The notes under the pieces: model-generated
What the model saw: the letters and a program-made list of their open reading frames with translations, nothing else
The model's database searches: none
Told to the model about the DNA's origin: nothing
Source: JAKFDI01 sp044508835
GTDB lineage: Bacteria; Pseudomonadota; Gammaproteobacteria; Burkholderiales; Burkholderiaceae_C
Length of the DNA stretch: 64,000 nt
NCBI GenBank assembly: GCA_044508835.1
Contig: JBIQHD010000001.1
Coordinates: forward strand, 186,001-250,000
Direction of reading: 5' to 3'
Made by a program: the position numbers and the translations under genes
In this document: one piece after another, positions 17,078 to 26,396 of the stretch
Position numbering within the stretch: position 1 is the stretch's first letter
Layout: each line of letters begins with the position of its first letter

Positions 17078-20000
17078 ATGGCCTTCGTTCACCTGCGCAC
17101 CCACACCGAGTTCTCCGTCGTCGATGGCACCTTGCGCATCGACGAGGCCGTCGATGCGGCCGTCGCGGACGGGCAGGCGGCGCTGGCGATCACCGACCTG
17201 TCGAACCTGTTCGGCGCCGTCAAGTTCTACGGCCGCGCGCGCAAGGCTGGCGTGAAGCCGCTGATCGGCGCCGACCTGTGGATCGAGCCCGAAGGCTCGG
17301 AGAAGAACGCCAGCCGGCTGCTGCTGCTGGTGCAGGGCACCGAGGGCTATCTCAACCTGTGCGAGCTGATCTCGCGCGCGTGGCTCACCAACACGCCGCG
17401 CGCGCAGGCGTGGGTGAAGTGGTCGTGGCTGGCGGAGCTGAACGCCGGCCTGATCGCGCTGTCGGGCGCGGAGCTGGGCGCGGTCGGCCTGGCGCTGCTG
17501 GCGGGCGACGAGCAGCGCGCGCGGGCGGTGGCGCAGCGCCTGGCCGAGGCGTTCCCGGGCCGCTTCTACATCGAGCTGCAGCGCGCCGGCCGGCCCGGCG
17601 ACGAGGCGCACGTGCGCGCCGCCGTGCCGCTGGCCGCGGCGCTGAAGCTGCCGGTGGTGGCCACGCACCCGGTGCAGTTCGCCAAGCCCGACGACTTCGA
17701 GGCGCACGAGGCGCGCACCTGCGTGGCCGAGGGCGAGACGCTGACCAACCCGCGGCGCGTCAAGCGCTTCACGCGCGAGCAGTACTTCAAGACCCAGGCG
17801 CAGATGCAGGCGCTGTTCGCCGACATCCCGAGCGCGCTCGCCAACAGCGTGGAGATCGCCAGGCGCTGCAACCTGAGCCTCGTGCTCGGCAAGCCGCAGC
17901 TGCCCGACTTCCCGACGCCGCTGCAGGCCGACGGCCAGCCGATGCCGATGGCCGACTACTTCCGGCTGCTGTCGCACGAAGGCCTGCAGGAGCGCCTCGT
18001 GCAGCTCTATCCCGACGAGGCCAAGCGCGAGGCCGAGCGTGCGCGCTACGTCGAGCGGCTCGACTTCGAGATCGGCACGATCCTGAAGATGGGCTTTCCC
18101 GGCTACTTCCTCATCGTGGCCGACTTCATCAACTGGGCCAAGAACAACGGCTGCCCGGTGGGCCCGGGCCGGGGCTCGGGCGCGGGCTCGCTGGTGGCGT
18201 ACTCGCTCAAGATCACCGACCTCGACCCGCTGCGCTACAACCTGCTGTTCGAGCGCTTCCTGAACCCGGAGCGGGTGTCGATGCCCGACTTCGACATCGA
18301 CTTCTGCCAGGGCAACCGCGACCGCGTCATCGACTACGTCAAGCAGAAGTACGGCCGCGACGCGGTGAGCCAGATCGCCACCTTCGGCACCATGGCCGCC
18401 AAGGCCGCGCTGCGCGACGTGGGCCGCGTGCTGGGCATGGGCTACGGCCACGTGGACAGCATCGCCAAGCTGGTGCCGGCGCCGCCGGGCAAGACGGTGA
18501 CGCTCAAGCGCCCCGGCGACAACCCCGAGGGCGGCCTGATCTACGCGCGCACCGAGGCGCCGGAGATCGAGCAGCGCGAGAAGAACGAGGAAGAGGTGGC
18601 CGAGCTGCTGGCGCTGGCCGAGCGGGTCGAAGGCATCGTGCGCAACATCGGCATGCACGCCGGCGGCGTGCTGATCGCGCCGGGCAAGATCACCGACTTC
18701 TGCCCGCTGTACATGCAGCCCGGCAGCGACAGCGCGGTGAGCCAGTTCGACAAGGACGACGTCGAGGCCATCGGCCTGGTGAAGTTCGACTTCTTGGGCC
18801 TGGCCACGCTCACCATCCTCGAGATGGCGAAGGACTTCATCCGCGCCCGCCGCCCCGGCCAGAAGGACTTCGCCTTCGAGACGCTGCCGCTGGACGACCG
18901 CGGCGCCTACCGGCTGATGAGCGAGGGCAAGACGGTCGCCGTGTTCCAGCTGGAAAGCTCGGGCATGCAGCGCATGCTGCGCGACGCCAAGCCCAGCGTG
19001 TTCGAGGACGTCATCGCGCTGGTGGCGCTGTACCGCCCGGGCCCGATGGACCTGATCCCCACCTTCTGCGCGCGCAAGCACGGCCGCGAGGAGGTGGAGT
19101 ACCCGCATCCGCTGATGGAGGAGGTGCTGCGCGAGACCTACGGGATCATGGTCTACCAGGAGCAGGTGATGCAGGTCGCCCAGCGCCTGGGCGGCTACTC
19201 GCTCGGCGGCGCCGACCTGCTGCGCCGCGCCATGGGCAAGAAGAAGCTCGAGGAGATGGTCAAGCACCGCGCGACCTTCGCCGAGGGCGCGGCCAGGAAC
19301 GGCATCGCCGAGCCGCTGGCCAACGAGATCTTCGACCTGATGGAGAAGTTCGCGGGCTACGGCTTCAACAAGTCGCACGCCGCGGCCTACGCGCTGCTCG
19401 CCTACCACACCGCGTACCTGAAGGTGCACTACCTGGCCGAATTCACCGCGGCCAACATGAGCGTCGCGCTCGACGACACCGACAAGCTCAAGATCTTCCA
19501 CGACGACGCGGTGGCGCTGGGCATCACCTTCGAGCCGCCGAACGTCAACACCGGCACCTACCGCTTCGAGCCGGTGGCCGACACCGTGGTGCGCTACGGC
19601 CTGGGCGCCATCAAGGGCACGGGGCAGGGCGCGATCGAGGCCATCGTGGCCGCGCGCGCCGAAGGCGGCCCCTTCACCTCGCTGTTCGACTTCTGCACCC
19701 GCGTCGACCGCAGCCGGCTGAACAAGCGCACGGTCGAGGCGCTGGTCAAGGCCGGCGCCTTCGACGTGTTCGGCCAGGAGCGCTCGCAGCTCGTGGCCAG
19801 CATCCCGCTCGCCTTCGACTACGCCGACACGCAGGCGGCCAATGCCGACCAGGCGGGCCTGTTCGACTTCGGCGACTCGCACGCCGCCAGCACCAACGAG
19901 CCCGAGCTGCTGCCGGCCGAGCCGTGGAGCATCAAGGAGCGCCTCGGCTTCGAGAAGACGGCGCTCGGCTTCTATCTCTCGGGCCACCTCTTCGACCAGA

Positions 20001-20581
20001 GCGCCGACGAGGTGCGCTGCTTCGCCCGCCGGCGCAACGCCGACATCGTCGACAGCCGCGAGCCGCAGCTGCTGGCCGGCATCGTGGGCGACCTGCGCAT
20101 CATCAACGGCAACCGCGGCCGCGTGGCGATCTTCAAGCTCGACGACAAGACCGAGGCCATCGAGGCCGTGGCGAACGAAGAGCTCATCAACGCCCACCGC
20201 GACCTGCTCAAGGACGACGAGCTGGTCATCGTGGTCGGCAAGGTACAGCCCGACCGGTTCTCCGGCGGCCTGCGCCTGAACGTGCAGCAGGTGTGGGACC
20301 TGGCGGCGGCGCGCTGCCGCTTCGGCAAGTACCTGCGGGTGGACGTGAACGGCAGCGTGCCGCCGGTGGCCGAGGTGCTGCGCGACTTTCCCGTGCGCCG
20401 CGTCGCCACCGAGCACGGCGACGTGCCGCAGGGCCTGACGGTGCGCCTGCGGCTGCAGCGCGCGCAGGCCAGCGGCGAGCTCGACCTCGGCGACGCCGTG
20501 CGCTTCTATCCCACCGACGATGCGCTCGAGCGCTGGCGCGCGGCGGCGATGGAAGGGCGGGCGCAGATCGTGTACGAGTGA
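17078..20581 (+). CDS. dnaE: DNA polymerase III subunit alpha
   Basis: The replicative polymerase catalytic subunit, 1167 residues. The N-terminal PHP domain begins FVHLRTHTEFSVVDG. The palm catalytic aspartates are in PDFDIDF (Asp404 and Asp406, matching E. coli Asp401/403), preceded by GPGRGSGAGSLVAY. A clamp-binding motif QAGLF occurs at 925-929, followed by the OB fold. All expected domains are intact. It is transcribed alone, divergently from trhO. Confidence 0.98.
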   Translation: MAFVHLRTHTEFSVVDGTLRIDEAVDAAVADGQAALAITDLSNLFGAVKFYGRARKAGVKPLIGADLWIEPEGSEKNASRLLLLVQGTEGYLNLCELISRAWLTNTPRAQAWVKWSWLAELNAGLIALSGAELGAVGLALLAGDEQRARAVAQRLAEAFPGRFYIELQRAGRPGDEAHVRAAVPLAAALKLPVVATHPVQFAKPDDFEAHEARTCVAEGETLTNPRRVKRFTREQYFKTQAQMQALFADIPSALANSVEIARRCNLSLVLGKPQLPDFPTPLQADGQPMPMADYFRLLSHEGLQERLVQLYPDEAKREAERARYVERLDFEIGTILKMGFPGYFLIVADFINWAKNNGCPVGPGRGSGAGSLVAYSLKITDLDPLRYNLLFERFLNPERVSMPDFDIDFCQGNRDRVIDYVKQKYGRDAVSQIATFGTMAAKAALRDVGRVLGMGYGHVDSIAKLVPAPPGKTVTLKRPGDNPEGGLIYARTEAPEIEQREKNEEEVAELLALAERVEGIVRNIGMHAGGVLIAPGKITDFCPLYMQPGSDSAVSQFDKDDVEAIGLVKFDFLGLATLTILEMAKDFIRARRPGQKDFAFETLPLDDRGAYRLMSEGKTVAVFQLESSGMQRMLRDAKPSVFEDVIALVALYRPGPMDLIPTFCARKHGREEVEYPHPLMEEVLRETYGIMVYQEQVMQVAQRLGGYSLGGADLLRRAMGKKKLEEMVKHRATFAEGAARNGIAEPLANEIFDLMEKFAGYGFNKSHAAAYALLAYHTAYLKVHYLAEFTAANMSVALDDTDKLKIFHDDAVALGITFEPPNVNTGTYRFEPVADTVVRYGLGAIKGTGQGAIEAIVAARAEGGPFTSLFDFCTRVDRSRLNKRTVEALVKAGAFDVFGQERSQLVASIPLAFDYADTQAANADQAGLFDFGDSHAASTNEPELLPAEPWSIKERLGFEKTALGFYLSGHLFDQSADEVRCFARRRNADIVDSREPQLLAGIVGDLRIINGNRGRVAIFKLDDKTEAIEAVANEELINAHRDLLKDDELVIVVGKVQPDRFSGGLRLNVQQVWDLAAARCRFGKYLRVDVNGSVPPVAEVLRDFPVRRVATEHGDVPQGLTVRLRLQRAQASGELDLGDAVRFYPTDDALERWRAAAMEGRAQIVYE

Positions 20582-20693
20582 TGCGTGCCCAAGCCCGCGG
20601 AAGGGCCCGGAACGTGCCGCTTTTCATCGCGCCGGCGTGCGCGGCGCGATCCATCATCCGATCCATGAACATGAGCCGTCGTACGCCGCGCGA

Positions 20694-21920
20694 ATGAGCG
20701 CCGAGCCGGTCACCGGACTCGTGCTCACGGGCGGCGGCGCGCGCGCGGCCTACCAGGTCGGCGTGCTCAAGGCCATCGCCCGGATCCGCCGCGAGAGCGA
20801 GGCGCCGCGCGGCAACCCGTTCCCGGTCATCGCCGGCACCTCGGCCGGGGCCATCAACTCGACGGCGCTTGCCTGCCACAGCCACGACTTCGACGCCGCC
20901 GTGCGGCGCCTCGTCCACGTGTGGCGGCACTTCCATGCCGACCAGGTCTACCGCGCCGATTCGATCGGCGTGATCCGCGCCGGCGCCGGCTGGCTGACCA
21001 TGATGTCCATCGGCTGGGTGATCGCGCGCTGGAAGCGCGCCCGGCCGCGCTCGCTGCTCGACAACCAGCCGCTCGGCACGCTGCTCGAGCGCTTCATCGA
21101 CACCGGCCAGCTGCCGCGGCGCATGGCCGAGGGGCACCTGCAGGCGCTGGCCGTCACCGCCTCGAGCTACGGCTCGGGCCTGCACGTGACCTTCTACGAC
21201 GCGGTGAAAGACATCGTGCCGTGGACGCGATCGCAGCGCCTGGCGGTGCGCGGGCGCATCACGGCGCAGCACCTGATGGCCACCTCGGCCATCCCCTTCG
21301 TGTTCCCGGCGGCGGCGCTCGAGATCGACGGCCGCCGCGAATACTTCGGCGACGGCTCGATGCGCCAGACGGCGCCGGTCTCGCCCGCGGTGCACCTGGG
21401 CGCGCAGCGCATCCTCGTGATCGGCGCGGGCCGCATGCACGAGCCGGTGGGCGAGCGGACGACCAGCAGCGAGTACCCGAGCCTCGCGCAGATCGCCGGC
21501 CATGCGCTGTCGAACATCTTCCTCGATGCGCTGGCGGTGGACGTGGAGCGGCTGCAGCGCATCAACAGCACGCTCGCGCTGCTGCCCCCGCAGGCGCGCG
21601 CGTCGACCAGCCTGCGGCCGATCGACCTGCTGCTGATCGAGCCTTCGCAAAGCATCGACGACATCGCCGCGCGCCACATCGGCAACCTGCCGGTGCCGGT
21701 GCGCGCGCTGCTGCGCGGCGTGGGCGTGTCCGGCCGCGGCGACGAGGCCAGCGGCGCGGCGCTTGCGAGCTACCTGCTCTTCGAGGCGCCGTTCACGCGC
21801 GAGCTGATCGCGCTGGGCGAGGCCGACACGTTCGCACGCCGCGCGGCGGTGCTGGCCTTCTTCGGCTGGCGCCCCCGCGCCGCGGCCGGCCCCGAGGCCG
21901 CCCAGGTGCTGGCGGCCTGA
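20694..21920 (+). CDS. Patatin-like phospholipase
   Basis: A 408-residue patatin-family acyl hydrolase. It has the oxyanion glycine loop LTGGGARAAYQ, the nucleophile Ser in GTSAG (about residue 49) and the catalytic Asp in DGSMRQ. There is no clear signal peptide, so it is probably cytoplasmic or membrane-peripheral, acting on phospholipids or lysophospholipids. The start at 20694 is the Met closest to the first conserved strand (VTGLVLTGGG). The upstream 112 bases show nothing notable. Confidence 0.9.
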   Translation: MSAEPVTGLVLTGGGARAAYQVGVLKAIARIRRESEAPRGNPFPVIAGTSAGAINSTALACHSHDFDAAVRRLVHVWRHFHADQVYRADSIGVIRAGAGWLTMMSIGWVIARWKRARPRSLLDNQPLGTLLERFIDTGQLPRRMAEGHLQALAVTASSYGSGLHVTFYDAVKDIVPWTRSQRLAVRGRITAQHLMATSAIPFVFPAAALEIDGRREYFGDGSMRQTAPVSPAVHLGAQRILVIGAGRMHEPVGERTTSSEYPSLAQIAGHALSNIFLDALAVDVERLQRINSTLALLPPQARASTSLRPIDLLLIEPSQSIDDIAARHIGNLPVPVRALLRGVGVSGRGDEASGAALASYLLFEAPFTRELIALGEADTFARRAAVLAFFGWRPRAAAGPEAAQVLAA

Positions 21921-21930
21921 CGCCCGGGCA

Positions 21931-21955
21931 TGAAAAAGCCCCGCGGTGCGGGGCT
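21931..21955 (-). terminator. Rho-independent terminator of the leftward comEA-like transcript
   Basis: An 8-bp stem AGCCCCGC/GCGGGGCT with a 3-base loop (21937-21955) is followed, reading leftward, by a run of five T residues. It lies 34 bases beyond the stop of the ComEA-like gene and so ends the long gyrA-to-comEA gene array. Confidence 0.85.
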
Positions 21956-21989
21956 CGGGTTCACGCGCGGGACGCGCCCGGACGGGGGC

Positions 21990-22364
21990 TCACTTCCTGG
22001 CGGCCGCGGGTGCCGCGGCGGCCGGCGCGGCGCCGGCCGGGCCGGCCTTGGCGACCTGCCGGGCGGCGGCCTTGCCCGGCTTCGCCGGCTTGGCGCCCGG
22101 CTGGAAGGCGGCGCCGTTGACCGTCAGGCCGGCGTCGGAGAACTTCTTCGCGTTGCCCTCGCCGACGCCCTTCACGCGCTCGGCCATGTCGGCCCAGTCC
22201 TTGAACGCGGCCTTCTTGCGCTCGGCGAGGATGCGCGTGGACATCGCCGGACCGATGCCCTTGATCCCCTCGAGCTCGGCCTGCGTGGCCTTGTTGGCGT
22301 CGACCGCGGCGAAGGCGGCGATGGCGGTGAAGGCCAGCAGGGCGGCGAGCAGCTTCTTGAACAT
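21990..22364 (-). CDS. ComEA-like helix-hairpin-helix DNA-binding protein
   Basis: A 124-residue exported protein: a signal peptide (MFKKLLAALLAFTAIAAFA), a helix-hairpin-helix pair (VDANKATQAELEGIKGIGP... AERVKGVGEGNAKKF) and a Pro/Ala/Lys-rich tail. The family includes ComEA, which binds incoming DNA in the periplasm during natural transformation. The tail (residues about 88-124) is low-complexity and basic. It is the last gene of the leftward array, after hldD and before a strong terminator. Confidence 0.87.
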   Translation of the reverse strand: MFKKLLAALLAFTAIAAFAAVDANKATQAELEGIKGIGPAMSTRILAERKKAAFKDWADMAERVKGVGEGNAKKFSDAGLTVNGAAFQPGAKPAKPGKAAARQVAKAGPAGAAPAAAAPAAARK

Positions 22365-22509
22365 GGTTCTCTCCCTCGATCGATGGTGTGACGTTGACGC
22401 GGTCGACGCCTCTCGTCCACCGCGGGCGCTCACTGTAGGAGCCGCATCCCCGGCGCACAGCCCCTCCGAAGAGGGCGGCGGCGGGGGCCATCGGAAGAGG
22501 GACGGCCGC

Positions 22510-23499
22510 TCAGTCCCGCGACAGCCACTCGACGTAGCGCCGCACGCCGCTCGCCACGTCGGCGAAGTCGTGCGCGCAGCCGGCGGCGCGCAGGCGCGCG
22601 AGGTCGGCCTGCGTGAAGCACTGGTACTTGCCCACCAGCGCGGCGGGGAAGTCGATGTACTCGACCAGGCCCTTGGCGACGAGATCGGCCAGCGGCAGCG
22701 CCGCCTCGCCCTGCAGCGCGCGGCAGGCGTTGACGGTGGCCAGCGCCACGTCGTTGAAGGGCTGCGCGCGGCCGGTGCCGAGGTTGAAGATGCCGCTCGC
22801 CTGCGGGTGCTCGAGGAACCACAGGTTCACCGCCACCACGTCGTCCACGAACACGAAGTCGCGCGACTGCCCGCCCGCCGCGTAGCCGCCGTACTCGCCG
22901 AAGAGCTTGACCTTGCCCGTCTCGCGGAACTGGTTGAAGTGATGGAACGCGACCGAGGCCATGCGGCCCTTGTGCTGCTCGCGCGGGCCGTAGACGTTGA
23001 AGTAGCGAAAGCCCGCCACCTGCGCCGTGGCCGCGGGCAGCATGCGCCGCACCACGTTGTCGAACAGCAGCTTGGAGTAGCCGTAGACGTTGAGCGGGCG
23101 CTCGAAGGCCGGCTCCTCGCGGAACGATTCGCTGCCGCCGTAGGTGGCGGCCGAGGAGGCATAGAGCAGCCGCGTGCCCTGCGCCTGGCAGGCGTCCAGC
23201 AGGTCCTTCGAGCAGCGGTAGTTGGTGTCGAGCATGTAGCGCCCGTCGTGCTCCATCGTGTCGGAGCAGGCGCCTTCGTGGAACACCGCGTCGACCCGGC
23301 CGAGCTCGCCGCGGGCGAAGCGGCCGTAGAAGTCGCTGCGGTCGAAGTAGTCGGAGATCGAGGCGCCGAGCAGGTTGCGGTACTTCGGCCCGTCGGTGAG
23401 GTCGTCGACGGCGATCACGTCGTCGATGCCGATCGCGTTGAGCCCGTGGACAAGGTTGCTGCCGATCATGCCGGCCGCGCCGGTCACCACCACCTTCAT
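22510..23499 (-). CDS. hldD: ADP-L-glycero-D-manno-heptose-6-epimerase
   Basis: A 329-residue NAD(P)-dependent short-chain epimerase that produces ADP-L-glycero-D-manno-heptose for the LPS inner core. The Rossmann motif is GAAGMIGSN (7-15) and the active-site signature is Tyr-x3-Lys in YGYSK, preceded by the Ser in YASSAATYGG. The start at 23499 puts the nucleotide-binding strand MKVVVTG at the N-terminus. hldA lies 67 bases upstream, across a GC-rich hairpin repeat, so the two LPS heptose genes are adjacent. Confidence 0.96.
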   Translation of the reverse strand: MKVVVTGAAGMIGSNLVHGLNAIGIDDVIAVDDLTDGPKYRNLLGASISDYFDRSDFYGRFARGELGRVDAVFHEGACSDTMEHDGRYMLDTNYRCSKDLLDACQAQGTRLLYASSAATYGGSESFREEPAFERPLNVYGYSKLLFDNVVRRMLPAATAQVAGFRYFNVYGPREQHKGRMASVAFHHFNQFRETGKVKLFGEYGGYAAGGQSRDFVFVDDVVAVNLWFLEHPQASGIFNLGTGRAQPFNDVALATVNACRALQGEAALPLADLVAKGLVEYIDFPAALVGKYQCFTQADLARLRAAGCAHDFADVASGVRRYVEWLSRD

Positions 23500-23507
23500 G
23501 CTGTGTG

Positions 23508-23546
23508 CCCCCTGGCGCTGCGCGCCGCCCCCCGAGGGGAGCGGCA
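23508..23546. repeat. GC-rich hairpin repeat, variant of the element at 1.82 kb
   Basis: The pattern CCCCCT, then GGCGCTGCGCGCC, then CCCCCCGAGGGG occurs between hldA and hldD. The same order of modules (CCCCCT, a GCGC palindrome, CCCCCTCAAGGGGG) opens the composite element near 1818, so both belong to one dispersed intergenic repeat family. Confidence 0.55.
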
Positions 23547-23566
23547 CGACTTGAGACGGCTCGGCG

Positions 23567-24505
23567 TCATGCGAACAACTCCTCGTAGCTCACGCTCGCC
23601 GTGCCGAACTTGCCGACGACGATGCCGCCGGCGCGGTTGGCGATCGGCATGGCCTCGCGCACCGACAGGCCGCAGGCCAGCATCGCCGCCATGGTGGCGA
23701 TCACGGTGTCCCCGGCGCCGGTCACGTCGAACACCTCGCGCGCCTGCGCCGGCACCTGCAGGTGGCCGGCATCGTCGAACAGCGACATGCCTTCTTCCGA
23801 GCGCGTGAGCACCAGCGCACCGATGCCGTGCCTGCGGCGCAGCGCCTGCGCGCGCTCGTGCAGGTCGGCCTCGTCCGTCCACTGGCCCACCACCTGCGCC
23901 AGTTCGGCCCGGTTCGGCGTGATCACCGTGGCGCCGGCGTAGCGGCCGTAGTCGCTGCCCTTGGGGTCGACCAGCACCGGCCGGCCGCTGTCGCGGGCGA
24001 GTTCGATCATGCGCGGGATGTGCGTGAGGCCGCCCTTGCCGTAGTCGGAGAACAGCACGGCGTCGTGGGCGGGCAGCACGCGCTGGTATTCGCCCAGGCG
24101 CTCGAGCAGCGCCTCGTGCCGCGGCTGGTTCTCGAAGTCGACGCGGATGAGCTGCTGCGAGCGCCCGATCACCCGCAGCTTGACGATGGTGTAGAGCGCC
24201 GGGTCGACCCCCGCCAGCGAGGCCACGCCGGCCTGCTCGATGAGCGCGGTGAGCTTGCGGCCCGGCTCGTCGCCGCCCAGCACCGTCAGCAGCGAGGCCT
24301 GCGCGCCCAGCGACTTGGCGTTCAGCGCCACGTTGGCCGCGCCGCCCAGGCGCTCCTCCTCGCGCTCCACGCGCACCACCGGCACCGGCGCCTCGGGCGA
24401 GATGCGCTCGACGGCGCCGAACCAGTAGCGGTCGAGCATGGCGTCGCCGACCACCAGCACCCGGGCCTGCGTCAGTCGGTCGCGCGCGATGGTCACGGCG
24501 GTCAT
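23567..24505 (-). CDS. hldA: D-glycero-beta-D-manno-heptose-7-phosphate kinase
   Basis: A 312-residue PfkB/ribokinase-family enzyme corresponding to the kinase half of E. coli HldE; it phosphorylates heptose 7-phosphate at C1. The sequence has VLVVGDAMLDRYWFG, RLGGAANVALN, and the catalytic DVTGAGDTV near residue 252. The nucleotidyltransferase half is missing, so a separate hldC must exist elsewhere. Its ATG overlaps the stop of lapB (ATGA), which implies coupling of heptose and LPS-control genes. Confidence 0.93.
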   Translation of the reverse strand: MTAVTIARDRLTQARVLVVGDAMLDRYWFGAVERISPEAPVPVVRVEREEERLGGAANVALNAKSLGAQASLLTVLGGDEPGRKLTALIEQAGVASLAGVDPALYTIVKLRVIGRSQQLIRVDFENQPRHEALLERLGEYQRVLPAHDAVLFSDYGKGGLTHIPRMIELARDSGRPVLVDPKGSDYGRYAGATVITPNRAELAQVVGQWTDEADLHERAQALRRRHGIGALVLTRSEEGMSLFDDAGHLQVPAQAREVFDVTGAGDTVIATMAAMLACGLSVREAMPIANRAGGIVVGKFGTASVSYEELFA

Positions 24506-25671
24506 TGGTCCTCCAGCCGCTGCGGCGGAAAGGTGTCCCAGTTGAGGCAGCCGGGGCACTGCCAGAAGTATTGCTGGCTCTCGAAGCCGCAGGCCGCGCA
24601 GCGATAGCGCTGCAAGGGTTTTGCCGCCCGCTCGACGGCCCGCTCGATGGCCTGCAGTTCGTCGGCGTCCGCCGGCGCCTGGGCGGCGCGTGCCTGCGCG
24701 TCGTGCAGGCGCATGAGCGCATGCGCCGCCGACAGGCCGGGGTGCTGCTTCAGGTGTGCCGCGATGCGCGCGCGCTGCGGCGCCGGCGCCGGATCGAGCA
24801 GGCCGATGGCCTCGAGCAGGTCGAGCGACGGCGCCTGGCGGTACAGGGTGTCCAGCAGCGAGCGCGCCTCGCCGGCCACGCCGGCCTCGCACGCGGCGCG
24901 GGCGAAGTCCGCGGCCACCAGGGCGAAGCTTGCCGGATGCGTCGCCGCGAGCTGGCGCCAGGCGTCGAGGGCCGGCTCGAACTGGCCCTTGGCGAAGGCG
25001 CGCTGCCCCTGCTGCACCAGCGGCCGGGCGGCCTGGGGCGCCGCCTCGCGGGCGCGCCGCAGGGCGTCGTCGGCGTCCGCCGCCTGGCCCTTGGCGTCGG
25101 CTTCCTGCGCCAGCTCGCACCAGTAGTGGCCGATGCGCGGCGCATACGAGCCGGTGCCGCTGCGTTCGAGCTTGTGGGCATCCTCGACCGCGGCGCGCCA
25201 GTCGCGCGAGCGCTCGTGCAGGGTGAGCAGCGCCAGGCGCGCCTCGGTGTCGTAGGCCGTGCCCTCGAGGGCCGCCCAGGCGCGCTCGGCGCGGTCGAAG
25301 AGGCCCGCCTTCATGTAGTCCTGCGCCAGGCCGTGCTGCGCGCGCTCGCGCTCGGCGGCCGGCAGGTCGGCACGGTTGAGCAGGTGCTCGTGCACGCGCA
25401 CGGCGCGCTCGTACTCGCCGCGGCGGCGAAACAGGTTGCCGAGCGCGAAGTGCAGGTCGGTGGTGTCGGGGTCGTGCTGGACGGCCTCGATGAAGGCGTC
25501 GATGGCCTTGTCGTGCTGCTCGTTGAGCAGCAGGTTCAGGCCCTTGAAGTAGGCCCGCGGCGACTCACGCTGCTCGCGCTTCCACTGGCGCAGGTCGAGC
25601 CGCGAGGCGAGCCACCCGAGCGCGAAGGCGAGCGGCAGGCCGAGCAGCAGCCACTGGAAGTCAAAGTCCAT
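24502..25671 (-). CDS. lapB: LPS assembly regulator LapB (YciM)
   Basis: A 389-residue protein. An N-terminal membrane anchor (LLLGLPLAFALGWLAS, about 7-22) leads into a chain of TPR repeats and a C-terminal rubredoxin-type metal knuckle with CAAC and CPGC. In E. coli LapB works with FtsH to control LpxC degradation and so LPS amount. The placement between lapA and hldA matches that job. It overlaps lapA by 11 bases and hldA by four. Confidence 0.94.
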   Translation of the reverse strand: MDFDFQWLLLGLPLAFALGWLASRLDLRQWKREQRESPRAYFKGLNLLLNEQHDKAIDAFIEAVQHDPDTTDLHFALGNLFRRRGEYERAVRVHEHLLNRADLPAAERERAQHGLAQDYMKAGLFDRAERAWAALEGTAYDTEARLALLTLHERSRDWRAAVEDAHKLERSGTGSYAPRIGHYWCELAQEADAKGQAADADDALRRAREAAPQAARPLVQQGQRAFAKGQFEPALDAWRQLAATHPASFALVAADFARAACEAGVAGEARSLLDTLYRQAPSLDLLEAIGLLDPAPAPQRARIAAHLKQHPGLSAAHALMRLHDAQARAAQAPADADELQAIERAVERAAKPLQRYRCAACGFESQQYFWQCPGCLNWDTFPPQRLEDQ

Positions 25672-25972
25672 CGCGCGGCGGGTGTTCGGGCACGGGCTCG
25701 GGCGCGGCCGCCGCCGGCGCGGCGGCTTCCGGCGCCGCCGCCGCGGGCGCGCTGCGCTGCGCGACGCGGCGGTGCCGCCACCAGCTCGGCACCATCGCGA
25801 ACACGCCGAAGGCGCAGCCCAGGCCGAAGGCCGCGAGCACGATGAACACCATGGGCGCGCGCCACTCCTGGCCGAAGAACCACTTGACGGCGGCGTCGTG
25901 CTGGTTGTTCAGCGAGAACGCGAAGAGCGCAAAAAAAATGAAGGCTCGAAAGAGCCAAACAAAAAGCCGCAT
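25661..25972 (-). CDS. lapA: LapA-type DUF1049 inner-membrane protein
   Basis: A 103-residue protein with two membrane helices (about 4-20 and 40-62) separated by NNQHDAAVKWFFG, followed by a Pro/Ala-rich cytoplasmic tail. This is the LapA/YciS pattern; LapA partners LapB in LPS assembly. A GAGG box lies five bases before the ATG. The coding strand carries a run of eight T at 25931-25938, encoding part of FIFF, which stands out in this GC-rich genome. Confidence 0.88.
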   Translation of the reverse strand: MRLFVWLFRAFIFFALFAFSLNNQHDAAVKWFFGQEWRAPMVFIVLAAFGLGCAFGVFAMVPSWWRHRRVAQRSAPAAAAPEAAAPAAAAPEPVPEHPPRDGL

Positions 25973-26034
25973 CGGACCTCCGGCGCCGATTCTAGTGGCG
26001 CCGAAGAGCCGTGCGGCTCGCGGGGAAGGGCTGC

Positions 26035-26364
26035 TTACGCGGGCGTTTCTTCGACCTGCACCGGCGGCTCGTCGACGACCGGCACGTGCGTGTCGACCGC
26101 CTCGCGAAGCGCCTTGCCCGGCTTGAAATGCGGCACCAGCTTCTCGGGAATCACCACCTGCTCGCCGCTGCGCGGGTTGCGGCCCACGCGCGGCGGGCGG
26201 CGGTTGATCGAGAAGCTGCCGAAACCGCGGATCTCGATGCGGTGCCCGCGCGCGAGCGCGTCGGACATCGCGTCGAGGATCGTCTTGACGGCGAACTCGG
26301 TGTCGCGGTGGGTCAGCTGGCTGAAGCGCTCGGCCAGCTGGGCCACGAGATCGGAACGGGTCAT
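26035..26364 (-). CDS. ihfB: Integration host factor subunit beta
   Basis: A 109-residue DNA-bending protein that pairs with IHF-alpha. The HU/IHF core is clear (MTRSDLVAQL..., IEIRGFGSFS, PRVGRNPRSG, FKPGKALREAV) and the DNA-intercalating Pro lies in GRNPRSG. An acidic tail (VVDEPPVQVEETPA) extends past the usual end. It is 32 bases downstream of rpsA, the arrangement seen in many proteobacteria, and is probably co-transcribed with it. Confidence 0.96.
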   Translation of the reverse strand: MTRSDLVAQLAERFSQLTHRDTEFAVKTILDAMSDALARGHRIEIRGFGSFSINRRPPRVGRNPRSGEQVVIPEKLVPHFKPGKALREAVDTHVPVVDEPPVQVEETPA

Positions 26365-26396
26365 GCGGTGTCGGCCTTCGTCTCAGGCAGCTGGAA

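Noticed and set aside
16841..20416. Long open frame antisense to dnaE
   Set aside because: It covers the polymerase gene exactly, has no domain or ribosome-binding site, and has the composition of a GC-driven shadow.
22365..22509. Missing cysM after the ComEA-like gene as a deletion
   Set aside because: The order with cysM is common but not universal, and nothing in the sequence shows a break.
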